A stretch of DNA of 64,000 bases from the NCBI GenBank assembly GCA_007121075.1, contig SKMK01000021.1, positions 1 through 64,000 of the forward strand, written 5' to 3'. A program made the position numbers and the translations under genes. Below the pieces are notes generated by a model that did not search any database, had not been told where the DNA came from, and saw only the letters and a list, made by a program, of their open reading frames with translations. Position 1 is the first letter of the stretch, and each line of letters opens with the position of its first letter. Below, piece after piece: positions 19,633-29,383 of this stretch. The stretch comes from Syntrophomonadaceae bacterium. GTDB lineage: Bacteria > Bacillota > Dethiobacteria > DTU022.

Positions 19633-20168
19633 TTGGAAGCACCTTCGTCCGAGCGCTTATTTTGAGCAGTTTTTTCCCTCAACTGCCTGTCTTTTTCTTC
19701 TACTTTTGCCGCCAGCTCCTGGCGGTAATTGTTCAGCTTTTCCCGGATTTCGCTGTCCGACAGGGCCAGGATTTCCACGGCCAGCAGGCCGGCGTTAAAA
19801 GCTCCGTTGACGGAAACAGTGGCCACGGGGATCCCCTGGGGCATCTGGACGATGGAATACAGCGAATCGACCCCGTGCATCGGTTCAATGGCGATGGGAA
19901 CGCCGATCACCGGCAGCAGGGTCATGGAAGCCAGCACCCCGGGCAGGTGAGCGGCTCCACCCGCCCCGGCGATAATTATTTTCATTCCGGCTTCTTCGGC
20001 ACCCTTTGCGTAGCGGGCCGTTTTTTCCGGGTGGCGGTGGGCGCTTGAAACCACCATTTCGTAGTTGACATCAAACAGTTCGAGCGCTTCTGCGCATTTA
20101 TTCATGATCGGCAGGTCGGAATCACTGCCCATCACAATGCCAACTTTAACTGAAGATTTTTCGGGCAT
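19629..20168 (-). CDS. purE: N5-carboxyaminoimidazole ribonucleotide mutase (class I PurE)
   Basis: PurE interconverts N5-CAIR and CAIR. The 179-residue protein has the class I hallmarks GSDSDLPIM, SAHRHPEKT and AGGAAHLPGV. It is about 20 residues longer than the usual 160 because of a charged C-terminal tail (EEKDRQLREKTAQN). No purK is seen in this window, which would be needed to make N5-CAIR unless it lies elsewhere or the enzyme works directly on AIR and CO2 (class II features are not evident). Confidence 0.96.
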   Translation of the reverse strand: MPEKSSVKVGIVMGSDSDLPIMNKCAEALELFDVNYEMVVSSAHRHPEKTARYAKGAEEAGMKIIIAGAGGAAHLPGVLASMTLLPVIGVPIAIEPMHGVDSLYSIVQMPQGIPVATVSVNGAFNAGLLAVEILALSDSEIREKLNNYRQELAAKVEEKDRQLREKTAQNKRSDEGASK

Positions 20169-20195
20169 TTTAGATCAACTCCATTCCGGAATATT

Positions 20196-21488
20196 TTAGA
20201 TCGGTCCAAAAAAGTGAAGCAGTGAAATAGCCGCCAGGAAATAAAGGAGCCAGTGGACCTGGTCCGTTCTTCCGGAAACTACTTTAACCAGCGGGAAAGC
20301 GATGAAGCCAAAAGCGATCCCGTCGGCAATACTGTAAGCCAGCGGCATGAAAATTATGGTTAAAAATGCCGGCAGGGCTTCCGTAAAATCGTCAAAATTG
20401 ACTTTTACAACCGATCCCATCATCAGGACCCCGACAATCACCAGGGCGGGAGCGGTTGCTTCCGGTGGGACCAGCCCGGCCAGCGGGGCCAGGAACAGGG
20501 TCAGGAAGAACAAGATCCCTACCACGATCGAAGTGAACCCGGTCCGGCCGCCTTCAGAAATACCGGCCGTAGATTCAATGTAGGTGGTTACGGTGGAAGT
20601 CCCCATCATCGCTCCGCCCATAGTCCCGATTGCATCGGCCAGCATGGCCTTGTTAACCTTGGGCAGGCGCCCCTTGTCATCCAGGAAGCCGGCCCGGGCA
20701 CCGGTGCCAAGCAGGGTTCCCATGGTATCGAATACGTCGACGAAAACAAACGAGAAGATTACAAAAATAGGAATGGCAAAAGTAGCTCTCAAATCAAACT
20801 GGAACAGGATTGGCGATAAACTGGCCGGTGGTCCAAAAATGTCGCCCAGGCCGGTGGGAACAGGTTGGATGCCCATGATAAAGCTGACCACCGTGGTCAA
20901 AAGAATCCCCAGCAGGATCGCCCCTCTCACCCGGCGGGCCATCAGGACGGCGATAATCAGGAGGCCAATCAAGGAAAGCAGCGGCCCGGGGGCGGTTAAA
21001 TCGCCCAGGGTCACCTGGGTTGCTTCATAGCCGACAATAATTCCGGCGTTTTGCAGGCCGATGAAGGCAATAAAGAGGCCGATCCCGGCGGCCACGGCGT
21101 GTTTCAGGCTGGAGGGGACCGCGGCGTCAAAGTGGGTAACCAGGCCGGTTACAGCTAAGATGAGAAAAACAACCCCGGAAATAAAAACGGCCCCGAGGGC
21201 TGCCTGCCAGCCGTACTGGGCCGCTACCACGAAAGCGAAAAAGGCATTCAGGCCCATTCCGCTGGCCAGGGCAAAGGGATAGTTGGTCAAAAGCCCCATC
21301 AGGATTGTCGTCACCCCGGCGGCGATAATTGTAGCAGTCATAACCGCGCCAAAATCCATGCCGGCGGCGCTTAAGATATCCGGATTGACAAATATAATAT
21401 AGGCCATGGTCATGAAGGTGGTTACGCCGGCGGTAATTTCGGTCTTCGTGTTGGTATTGTGTTCTTTGAATTTAAAGAAATTCTCCAT
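20196..21488 (-). CDS. Purine permease, AzgA/PbuG (NCS2) family
   Basis: This 430-residue membrane protein belongs to the hypoxanthine/guanine/adenine permeases (COG2252). Typical parts are TAGVTTFMTMAYIIFVNP at the N-terminus, ASGMGLNAFFAF and, later, FVDVFDTMGTLLGTG, with SSTVTTYIEST-like residues (GTSTVTTYIESTAG). I chose the second of two adjacent ATGs (21488) because AAGGAGG lies 6 nt before it; the longer frame begins inside that ribosome binding site. It is the first gene after the riboswitch leader, and purE follows after 27 bp, so purine uptake and synthesis share one control point. Confidence 0.94.
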   Translation of the reverse strand: MENFFKFKEHNTNTKTEITAGVTTFMTMAYIIFVNPDILSAAGMDFGAVMTATIIAAGVTTILMGLLTNYPFALASGMGLNAFFAFVVAAQYGWQAALGAVFISGVVFLILAVTGLVTHFDAAVPSSLKHAVAAGIGLFIAFIGLQNAGIIVGYEATQVTLGDLTAPGPLLSLIGLLIIAVLMARRVRGAILLGILLTTVVSFIMGIQPVPTGLGDIFGPPASLSPILFQFDLRATFAIPIFVIFSFVFVDVFDTMGTLLGTGARAGFLDDKGRLPKVNKAMLADAIGTMGGAMMGTSTVTTYIESTAGISEGGRTGFTSIVVGILFFLTLFLAPLAGLVPPEATAPALVIVGVLMMGSVVKVNFDDFTEALPAFLTIIFMPLAYSIADGIAFGFIAFPLVKVVSGRTDQVHWLLYFLAAISLLHFFGPI

Positions 21489-21613
21489 CATTCTCCTCCT
21501 TGGCATAAGTCTTCAATGGAAACTGGAAAAGATCAAGACAGGAAATGACAGTTCCTACTTAATGTACCCGGTTTTTGATCAATGGTTCAAGGCTCACCTC
21601 CCGGAATAATACT

Positions 21614-21657
21614 AAAACCCGGGCAGATAGGTATCGAGTGAAACCTACCCGCCTGGG
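21614..21657 (-). terminator. Riboswitch-controlled intrinsic terminator in the purine operon leader
   Basis: On the minus strand CCCAGGCGGGTAGGT and ACCTATCTGCCCGGG pair at 14 of 15 positions (counting G-T pairs), followed by TTTT. The 5' arm begins with the last conserved bases (GCCC) of the ykkC-type aptamer, so folding of the aptamer and of the terminator should exclude one another. Confidence 0.88.
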
Positions 21658-21811
21658 CTTTTATCCCTCCGGTGTGACACCCAACATTAGAATTCGTGGA
21701 GAATTCGTGGCGTTCCAGGATGCCTGTGTCACTTGGACCAGCCCGGGACAGGATTGCCTGGCAATAAGTACTGGGCCAGTTTCTCCCGGCGGAACCCTAG
21801 ACACACTTTCC
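21640..21811 (-). ncRNA. ykkC-family riboswitch, probably PRPP-sensing (subtype 2b)
   Basis: Minus-strand leader of the purine operon. Conserved ykkC blocks appear in order: GTGTGTCTAGGGTTCCG, then CTGGTCC, the closing GACACA, then ACACCGGAGGGATAAAAGCCC. The outer stem GTGTC/GACAC closes the first module; a hairpin insertion with CCGGGA/TCCCGG arms extends the second. The ykkC subtypes bind guanidine, ppGpp or PRPP; PRPP members are known upstream of purine genes, so context decides for PRPP. Because the terminator's 5' arm overlaps the aptamer's 3' end, binding should prevent termination, an ON switch. I see no guanine-aptamer core, so this is not one of the guanine-PRPP tandems. Ligand assignment is inference; family membership is clear. 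Confidence 0.87.
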
Positions 21812-21815
21812 CTCG

Positions 21816-21843
21816 TTTATATATTTTTTCCCGTCATCAACAA
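21816..21843 (-). promoter_or_regulatory. Predicted promoter of the purine operon
   Basis: On the minus strand TTGTTG (21838-21843) and TATAAA (21816-21821) are 16 bp apart. Transcription would start about 7 bp later, just at the 5' edge of the riboswitch aptamer, which supports the call. Confidence 0.6.
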
Positions 21844-21974
21844 ATTATAATTTTCGCCGTCCAATTTTATATTCCTTCAAAGACTTGAAAAAAATAGCCC
21901 CTTAAAATAACCAGGCCACTATGCCATTGGTATGTCAAAGGGACAATTCTTTTGACCTTTAACAAAAATTATGC

Positions 21975-22003
21975 TTGACAGCCCCTTGAAGCTGTGCTAA
22001 TCT
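21975..22003 (+). promoter_or_regulatory. Predicted promoter of the trpB T-box transcript
   Basis: A perfect TTGACA (21975-21980) is 17 bp from TAATCT (21998-22003), which is preceded by TGC, an extended -10 signature. The T-box leader starts right after. Confidence 0.65.
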
Positions 22004-22007
22004 TTTG

Positions 22008-22336
22008 TGCTAAGAACATAAGATAACGTCGATGACAGGAATTAGTAGCCCGGAACGGATCAACCAAGAGAGCTGGATGGAGGAAACGATAAGTTTCCAA
22101 AGCTGAGATTCCGGTGTTGATGCCCCTGGTGAATGGCTCCTGGAGGCGCCGGCTGAAAGTGAGGTTCACATCATGAACCCACCAGTAGACCCGGACGGAA
22201 CTTTCACCGTTAAAAGAAAGCAGGTCTGAAAAAAGAACAATTCTTTTTTCGCATCTGAAAGAGTGGCCTTTTTATTTAAAGGCAACCAGGGTGGTACCGC
22301 GAACAACTCTCGTCCCAGGACGGGAGTTTTTTATTT
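22008..22336 (+). promoter_or_regulatory. Tryptophan-specific T-box leader
   Basis: The T-box sequence AGGGTGGTACCGCG is at 22288-22301, preceded by GAGTGGCC and the large stem I with AGAGAG and the GGTGTTGATG...GTGAATGGCTCC segment. The specifier read from the loop is TGG at 22134-22136, the Trp codon. Uncharged tRNA-Trp should bind the T-box sequence, favour the antiterminator and allow transcription of the downstream gene; charged tRNA should leave the terminator at 22305-22332. The Trp reading agrees with the downstream tryptophan synthase beta gene. Confidence 0.93.
22305..22332 (+). terminator. T-box regulated terminator
   Basis: AACTCTCGTCC and GGACGGGAGTT form a stem with a very short loop, followed by a T-run. 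Its 5' arm lies just after the T-box sequence, as expected for the antiterminator/terminator switch. Confidence 0.9.
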
Positions 22337-22369
22337 ATAAATTAACTATAATAACTGGAGGGAAAGAAC

Positions 22370-23728
22370 ATGAAGGAACGTAAAATTATCCTGTCGGAAA
22401 AGGAAATGCCCCGCAAGTGGTACAATATCCAGGCCGATCTGCCCAACCCAATTCAACCGCCGCTGAACCCGCAAACCAAAAAACCGGCCGGCCCGGATGA
22501 CCTGAGCGCCATTTTCCCCATGAGCCTGATCGAACAGGAGGTCTCGAGTGAACGCTGGATTGATATCCCGGAAGAAGTTCTGGAAATCTACAGCCTCTGG
22601 AGGCCGAGCCCGCTTTACCGGGCCTACAGCCTGGAAAAAGCTTTAGGCACGCCGGCCCGCATCTACTACAAGAATGAAGGAGTCAGCCCGGCCGGCAGCC
22701 ATAAACCGAACACTGCCGTAGCCCAGGCCTACTACAATAAGGAGGCGGGCGTAAAGAGGCTGGCTACCGAGACTGGCGCCGGGCAGTGGGGCAGTTCCCT
22801 GGCCCTGGGCTGCAATTATTTCGGGCTGGAATGTACCGTCTACATGGTCAAGGTCAGCTACCACCAGAAACCGTACCGCAAATCCCTGATGGAAGTATGG
22901 GGAGCGGACGTATATGCCAGCCCCACCGACAAAACCAAATCGGGCCGCGACGTGCTGGCCAAGGATCCGGACTCTTTAGGCAGCCTCGGCATCGCCATCA
23001 GCGAAGCAGTTGAGGATGCCGCCGGCCGTGAAGATACCAATTATTCACTGGGCAGCGTGCTCAACCATGTTATGCTCCACCAGTCCATCATCGGTTTAGA
23101 ATGCCAGGAACAGTTCAAACTGGTCGATGATTACCCGGATTTCGTAATCGGCTGCTGCGGCGGCGGAAGTAACTTTGCCGGGATCAGCTTCCCCTTTATC
23201 CACGACAAGATCCGCAAAGACAAAAATATCCGGGCCATCGGGATCGAACCCAAGGCCTGCCCTACCTTGACCAAAGGCGCTTTTACCTATGACTTTGGAG
23301 ATGTGGCCGGCTATACGCCCCTGTTGATGATGTACACGCTGGGCCATGATTTCATGCCCAACGGTATCCACGCCGGCGGCCTGCGTTACCATGGCGAATC
23401 GCCGCTGGTAAGCCAGCTCTGCAAGGATGGCCTGATTGAAGCCCGGGCCTACGGGCAGGAAGGCGTTTTCGAAGCGGCCCTCACTTTTGCCCGCACCGAG
23501 GGCATCCTGCCGGCCCCCGAAACCGCCCATGCCATCAAGGGCGTCATCGATGTAGCCCTGGAATGCCGTGAAGCGGTTGAAGAAAAAACAATTTTGTTCA
23601 ATTTAAGCGGTCACGGCCACTTTGATCTAACCGCTTATGATGATTACCTGGCCGGGAAGGTCAAGGATGTTGAATATCCGCAAGGGCTAATTGACCAGTC
23701 CATCGCCTCGCTGCAAAAACTCCTTTAA
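22370..23728 (+). CDS. trpB: Tryptophan synthase beta chain, TrpB2 type
   Basis: This 452-residue PLP enzyme belongs to the TrpB2 branch (COG1350), longer than classical TrpB. It condenses indole with serine. The PLP lysine is Lys112 in AGSHKPNTA; the phosphate-binding loop is CGGGSNF and the substrate segment TGAGQWG is intact. TrpB2 proteins generally lack a normal contact with TrpA and may act as stand-alone indole-salvage enzymes. Here it stands alone, with no trpA or other trp genes nearby. Control by a Trp T-box shows that the cell treats it as a tryptophan-supply gene. The start follows GGAGGG at a normal distance. Confidence 0.95.
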   Translation: MKERKIILSEKEMPRKWYNIQADLPNPIQPPLNPQTKKPAGPDDLSAIFPMSLIEQEVSSERWIDIPEEVLEIYSLWRPSPLYRAYSLEKALGTPARIYYKNEGVSPAGSHKPNTAVAQAYYNKEAGVKRLATETGAGQWGSSLALGCNYFGLECTVYMVKVSYHQKPYRKSLMEVWGADVYASPTDKTKSGRDVLAKDPDSLGSLGIAISEAVEDAAGREDTNYSLGSVLNHVMLHQSIIGLECQEQFKLVDDYPDFVIGCCGGGSNFAGISFPFIHDKIRKDKNIRAIGIEPKACPTLTKGAFTYDFGDVAGYTPLLMMYTLGHDFMPNGIHAGGLRYHGESPLVSQLCKDGLIEARAYGQEGVFEAALTFARTEGILPAPETAHAIKGVIDVALECREAVEEKTILFNLSGHGHFDLTAYDDYLAGKVKDVEYPQGLIDQSIASLQKLL

Positions 23729-23746
23729 GATTGGTCTAAAATTAAC

Positions 23747-23776
23747 GGCGCCCCGGGCATAACCAGCCGGGGCGCC
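23747..23776 (+). terminator. Hairpin downstream of trpB
   Basis: GGCGCCCCGG and CCGGGGCGCC form a perfect 10-bp stem with a 10-nt loop 18 bp after the trpB stop. The T-run is short (CCCCTTT), so it may be a weak or stabilising hairpin. The 345-bp gap to groEL also holds a second, stronger hairpin and otherwise nothing I recognise. Confidence 0.55.
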
Positions 23777-23976
23777 TGCCCCTTTCATTCCTGCTATTAG
23801 TAGTTATTCTAAAAAACTTTCCCTGCTCCTTTATGTTTTCGCCCCTCTTGAGAATAAAGATCTGCATAAATTATAGCCTCCCGGAATTTGCAGCCGGGCA
23901 GAGAGGGAACTTAATCCAATCCGGAACAATCTCTTAGGAAAACCCTTTTCAATCCCGCCTTTACTTCCGGCAGAAG

Positions 23977-24020
23977 CAAGGCCCCCGTCAGCGACGGGGG
24001 CCTTGTGTTTTTGCTTTTTA
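23977..24020 (+). terminator. Intrinsic terminator between trpB and groEL (convergent)
   Basis: CAAGGCCCCCGTC and GACGGGGGCCTTG form a 13-bp stem with loop AGC, followed on the plus strand by TGTTTTTGCTTTTT. On the minus strand the T-run is poor, but the hairpin may still serve groEL 70 bp away. Confidence 0.75.
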
Positions 24021-24073
24021 CAGCCTTTTTTTCTTCAGAATTTCCTGGTCTTGCTTTAGGGGGCAGGCTTGCT

Positions 24074-25723
<1,650 letters not shown>

Positions 25724-25779
25724 TTACCTCCTTCTCATTTGTTAAACTACGTGGACAATAAACCTGTAAGCGATAATGC

Positions 25780-26067
25780 TTACTCAGTGAGGGCCAGGAT
25801 GTCATCCTGCCTTAAAACCAGATACTCTTCGCCGTCGACCTTTACGTCAGTACCGGCGAAACGGGAAAAGATTACCTTGTCGCCAACCTTTACTTCCATG
25901 TCAAGCTTGGTGCCGTTATCAAGGACCTTGCCTGATCCGACAGCCACTACTTCGCCTTCCTGCGGCTTTTCCTTGGCCTTGTCGGGAAGGACAATGCCGC
26001 TGGCTGTTTGCTCTTCAGCTTCCAAAACCTTAACAACAACCCTGTCTGCTAATGGTTTGAGGTTCAT
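25780..26067 (-). CDS. groES: Co-chaperonin GroES (Hsp10)
   Basis: The 95-residue lid of the GroEL chamber starts [14 protein letters not shown], has the mobile loop [12 protein letters not shown] and ends [16 protein letters not shown] strong ribosome binding site (GGAGGC region) precedes the ATG. It is first in the groESL operon; a CIRCE operator lies about 35 bp upstream. Confidence 0.98.
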   Translation of the reverse strand: MNLKPLADRVVVKVLEAEEQTASGIVLPDKAKEKPQEGEVVAVGSGKVLDNGTKLDMEVKVGDKVIFSRFAGTDVKVDGEEYLVLRQDDILALTE

Positions 26068-26101
26068 TCAACCTGCCTCCTTTATCCTTTTTTTCTTATT
26101 A

Positions 26102-26128
26102 GCAGCACTCTCTAAAAGTGAGTGCTAA
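26102..26128 (-). promoter_or_regulatory. CIRCE operator (HrcA site) of groESL
   Basis: The inverted repeat is a perfect GAGTGCTAA arm (26120-26128), a 9-nt spacer and a GCAGCACTC arm (26102-26110) matching TTAGCACTC at 7 of 9 positions. The exact 9-nt spacing and position upstream of groES support HrcA repression. A TTGCGG/TATTAG pair with an 18-bp spacer just upstream could be the promoter. Confidence 0.85.
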
Positions 26129-26304
26129 TAATTTCGTGACTCATAATACCGCAAACCCGGTAGACGGGCAAACAGAATTAAAGGCCCTTTAGGGCCCTTA
26201 AACGAACTCATTGGCATTTATTCTTATATTTCTCTATATATCTTGGTTTTTCTCCTTACAGCGCCTTAATCTTGCTTAATATTTTTAATCGCTCCTTAAA
26301 AACC

Positions 26305-26478
26305 TTAAAAACAGCTCAGCTGGCATTCCACGATCTTAACTTCCAGCTCGTTGCAGGCTTTACCGACTTCCGCCGGTTTCAGGCCGGCTTCCTCGGCAAT
26401 GGCAAAAGCCTTCCGGCAGGGCAGCCTGGAGTTGTCGGCCTCAGCCTGAATCCTTTCCTTTAACTTGTCCTGATCCAT
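26305..26478 (-). CDS. Small conserved protein with C-terminal Cys-rich CQLSCF tail
   Basis: A 57-residue frame starts at ATG 26478, 5 nt after a strong GGAGGTG site, and ends at TAA 26305. It begins MDQDKLKERIQ, has a helix-turn-like middle with PCRKAFAIAEEAGLKPAEVG, and ends ECQLSCF; cysteines are at the middle and in the tail. The look (small, EAGLxPxEVGKxxNEL, then two Cys at the very end) resembles short uncharacterised proteins of Clostridia, but I know no function. It lies 16 bp downstream of the phosphodiesterase gene on the same strand and is probably co-transcribed with it. A winged-helix-like DNA-binding or metal-binding role is conceivable; not supported further. Confidence 0.75.
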   Translation of the reverse strand: MDQDKLKERIQAEADNSRLPCRKAFAIAEEAGLKPAEVGKACNELEVKIVECQLSCF

Positions 26479-26494
26479 TGTCACACCTCCTCAC

Positions 26495-27025
26495 CTAGAC
26501 GTAGATAATTTCCCCTTTAATATTTTTGCCGTTGATTGACAGGCGCCCGCAGGTAGGTTCTGAACGCCGGCGCGGATCAATGGCCGACCCGGGATTAAAA
26601 AACAGGATCCCGTTATACAGTTTGGAAATTGGTTCATGAAGGTGCCCGAATATCACGGCATCGGGCTTTTCCGGGTTGAAGATTCCTCCAAGCTGTTCCG
26701 GGTCCGCCCGGCGGCCGATCAGGTCTCCATGCAGGAGGCCGATCGACACGTTGGCAGCCTTGATCAGCTTGACCATGCCCAGGCGGTTCTGCAGGTGGGG
26801 AGGATCCATGTTTCCGGCCACCGCCTCCACCGGGGCAATGGTCTGAAGCTCCTCGATAATCTGATCGTCGATCAGGTCGCCGGCATGGAGGATCAGCTTC
26901 ACTCCATCGAACCGCCGGAAGACTTCCGGCGGTATAAACCGTCCCCGGCCTGGGATGTGAGTATCAGAGATTACGCCAATTTCACCGAGTTCCTGATCGT
27001 AGGGCACCGTTATAAACTCGACCAT
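26495..27025 (-). CDS. Metallophosphoesterase, YfcE/MJ0936 family
   Basis: This 176-residue calcineurin-like phosphoesterase has the metal ligands in order: ISDTHIP (Asp, His), LHAGDLID, GNMD, LHGD and FGHLHEP. Family members hydrolyse phosphodiesters such as bis-pNPP; the natural substrate is not known. Its N-terminus is extended by about 15 residues before the first beta strand; the ribosome binding site upstream of the ATG is weak (GGTGAT). It heads a two-gene unit with the small Cys-tailed protein. Confidence 0.88.
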   Translation of the reverse strand: MVEFITVPYDQELGEIGVISDTHIPGRGRFIPPEVFRRFDGVKLILHAGDLIDDQIIEELQTIAPVEAVAGNMDPPHLQNRLGMVKLIKAANVSIGLLHGDLIGRRADPEQLGGIFNPEKPDAVIFGHLHEPISKLYNGILFFNPGSAIDPRRRSEPTCGRLSINGKNIKGEIIYV

Positions 27026-27139
27026 TCAATCACCAGCCATTATCTTTGATTTCCGTTCGGGTACGCTTCAATTTTCCGTTTAAGCCTTGAATGTTTTTTA
27101 ATTCTTTCGTCTCTCTTTATATGATAACATTATTTATCC

Positions 27140-27168
27140 TTTAGAAATACAGCTCTTTCAGATATAAT
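27140..27168 (+). promoter_or_regulatory. Candidate promoter in the 323-bp gap before the DUF368 gene
   Basis: TTTAGA (27140-27145) and a perfect TATAAT (27163-27168) are 17 bp apart on the plus strand. The leader between here and the GTG start at 27349 contains a GC hairpin (ACCCGGG/CCCGGGT near 27296) and no clear small gene. Confidence 0.5.
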
Positions 27169-27348
27169 CAGGGTTGATAATAAAACACCAAAAAAAGCCC
27201 AAAAAAGGAACTTTTCAAGGTTGAATAGAAAATGTCCGGGTGTAGAACTGGAATAAAACTGGTTAAAAGCGCAAAGTGCCGCTTCCGCCAGCAGCACCCG
27301 GGGGCCCGGGTTTATCCTGAATAAAAGGATTGGTGCAAAGGAGCAGCC

Positions 27349-28131
27349 GTGATAAAAAAAATTCTGCAGGGAGTATTTATAGGGGTGGCCCTCGTCCTTC
27401 CCGGCCTGAGCGCCGGGACGGTGGTCCTGATCCTTGGCTTTTACCGCCGCCTGCTCGATGACATCGCCTCGTTCAACTTTAAGCCGTACCCACCCCTGGT
27501 AGCCGGGGTGGCTGCAGGCGGGATTTCCGGGGTCTACACGATCAGTTTTTTGCTCGAACATTTCAGCGTGCTGATCATGTCTTTTCTACTGGGGATGCTT
27601 TTGGCCTCGGTACCCATGGTCATCAACCCGCAAAGGAGTTCACAACTGCGTCCCTGGCCATTTATCCTGGGCCTGCTCGGTTTCCTGTTCACCTGGTTTT
27701 ACATTTGCGAACCGACTCGCACCTTTACCGTCCTTCCCCCGGGCGGATATTTCCATTTTTTCATCGGCGGCACGGTAGCCAGCTCCACCATGCTGCTGCC
27801 GGGCGTATCGGGAAGCGCCGTCCTGATCATCCTCAACCTGTACGAAGAGGTCATCCTTGCCTTCAGCACCTGGCAATGGCCTAAACTGGCCTTCTTCGCA
27901 GGCGGCTTTGCGCTCGGCCTTATGGTCCTGGCCCGGCTCATCTCCGCCCTGTACCGTCGCTTCCAGGCTGAAGTGTCATTTCTCTTGGCCGGCATGGTCA
28001 TCGGCTCAACCAGGGCCCTCCTGCCGGAGCAGTTCACCATCGCCTTCTTTATCTTTGCCGCCCTGGGCGCTTTTGTGGTTCTCTATTTCACCCGGTCCCA
28101 GCTCCGGTTCCCGGGCGGGGTTGAGGAATAA
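27349..28131 (+). CDS. DUF368 membrane protein (PopT-type undecaprenyl-phosphate translocase family)
   Basis: This 260-residue protein is almost entirely hydrophobic with about eight membrane segments. It begins KKILQGVFIGVALVLPGLSAGT and repeats a similar motif in the middle (STMLLPGVSGSAVLIILNLYEE), the paired P-G-(L/V)-S re-entrant loops typical of DUF368. Members of this family have been implicated in returning undecaprenyl phosphate across the membrane. Its position next to a polysaccharide locus that consumes this carrier fits. The GTG start is supported by AAAGGAG upstream. It points toward the convergent epimerase gene with only 24 bp between. Confidence 0.85.
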   Translation: MIKKILQGVFIGVALVLPGLSAGTVVLILGFYRRLLDDIASFNFKPYPPLVAGVAAGGISGVYTISFLLEHFSVLIMSFLLGMLLASVPMVINPQRSSQLRPWPFILGLLGFLFTWFYICEPTRTFTVLPPGGYFHFFIGGTVASSTMLLPGVSGSAVLIILNLYEEVILAFSTWQWPKLAFFAGGFALGLMVLARLISALYRRFQAEVSFLLAGMVIGSTRALLPEQFTIAFFIFAALGAFVVLYFTRSQLRFPGGVEE

Positions 28132-28155
28132 AGACTTCCCATTCTGATCAAGTTG

Positions 28156-29181
28156 TTAAGCTAAACTGTCATACATTAAAGCCAGGCCTTCTTCAAGAGA
28201 TACCTTTGGTTTAAATCCAAGTTCTTCTTCAGCCCTGGAAGGATCGGCATAGGTATGGAGGGGATCGCCGGCCTGCACCGGTTCGTGCCTGATCCGGGCC
28301 GGCTTCCCGGCTATTTTCTCCAAAATGGCAAAAACCCCGTTTACCGAGATCCGGCTGCCGCCGCCGATGTTATAAACCCGGCCTTCGGCTTTTTCAGAAA
28401 CAGACGCCGCCAGGTTGGCCTCAACAATATCGTCGATATATGTAAAATCACGGGTCTGCTCACCGGTGCCGTGGATGGTCAGCTCCCTGTCTGCCCTGAT
28501 CGCCTTGATAAAGCGGTGAAAAGCCATATCGGGGCGCTGGCCGGGCCCGTAGACGGTAAAATAGCGCAGGCTGACCGCCGGCACCGCAAAATTCTGATGG
28601 TAGAGGTTGCAGAGGTGTTCAGCCGCCAGCTTGGTCACCCCGTACGGCGACAGGGGATGGGGCAGGTCTTCTTCATGCATGGGCAGCTTCCCTGTATCTC
28701 CGTACACCGAGGATGAAGAAGCGTAGACAAAACGTTCCGGCCTACTCCAGCGGGCCCACTCCAGCAGGCGCTGGGTGGCCAGGACATTGTGCCGGGTATA
28801 GTGGGAAAACTCCTCTCCCCAGCTGGCCCGCACCCCGGCCTGGGCCGACTGGTGAAAAATTAGGTCCACATTGCCCGCCCAGTCCTTATCAATGCCGGTT
28901 ACATCACGGCGGAGCAGTTTAAAAGCCTTTTTTTCAAGCAGCGTGGCCACATTACCTTCTTTTAAGGACCGGTCATAGTAATCGGTAAAACAGTCAATCC
29001 CGGTAACGCGGCACCCCAGGTTGAGCAGCCGCCTGCAGAGATGCGAGCCCACAAATCCCGCCGCTCCGGTTACCAGGCAGTGTTTGCCGGGTAGGATAGA
29101 GCTGTAATCACGGCTGCCGATCCTTTTTTCACTGGTGCTGCCATTGTTGCCGCTGTTATCATCAGAACCGTTCGGGTGCAT
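28156..29181 (-). CDS. NAD-dependent sugar-nucleotide epimerase/dehydratase
   Basis: This 341-residue extended short-chain dehydrogenase has the NAD motif TGAAGFVGSHL near residue 38, the catalytic SSSSVYG and YGVTK, and a C-terminal part resembling UDP-glucose 4-epimerase and UDP-glucuronate epimerase (RYFTVYGPGQRPDMA, then YNIGGG). Since a UDP-glucose dehydrogenase is present in the locus, a UDP-glucuronate 4-epimerase role is a reasonable guess but not proven. The first 30 residues are a polar, low-complexity extension; the ATG has AGGAGG at a suitable distance. Confidence 0.88.
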   Translation of the reverse strand: MHPNGSDDNSGNNGSTSEKRIGSRDYSSILPGKHCLVTGAAGFVGSHLCRRLLNLGCRVTGIDCFTDYYDRSLKEGNVATLLEKKAFKLLRRDVTGIDKDWAGNVDLIFHQSAQAGVRASWGEEFSHYTRHNVLATQRLLEWARWSRPERFVYASSSSVYGDTGKLPMHEEDLPHPLSPYGVTKLAAEHLCNLYHQNFAVPAVSLRYFTVYGPGQRPDMAFHRFIKAIRADRELTIHGTGEQTRDFTYIDDIVEANLAASVSEKAEGRVYNIGGGSRISVNGVFAILEKIAGKPARIRHEPVQAGDPLHTYADPSRAEEELGFKPKVSLEEGLALMYDSLA

Positions 29182-29383
29182 TTTATGCTTCCTCCTGTTC
29201 TCGATCCCTTATTTCAATCGGAAGTTTTTTTCAAAGGATATCTTTTAGGTCAACCTGCAGTATTTGATCCGGTTTTAATACCGTGGAGACTTTTCCAGGC
29301 CATTAGATCCGTCCCCAGGACATACCCTTGATTTAGACATACCGTCCCCCTGGCCTGTCCATTAGGCCTGCCCGGCCTGTACT

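Noticed and set aside
21640-21811. A guanine-type purine aptamer in the purine leader
   Set aside because: I looked for the conserved guanine-aptamer core and found none; only ykkC-type blocks are present, so no tandem arrangement is claimed.
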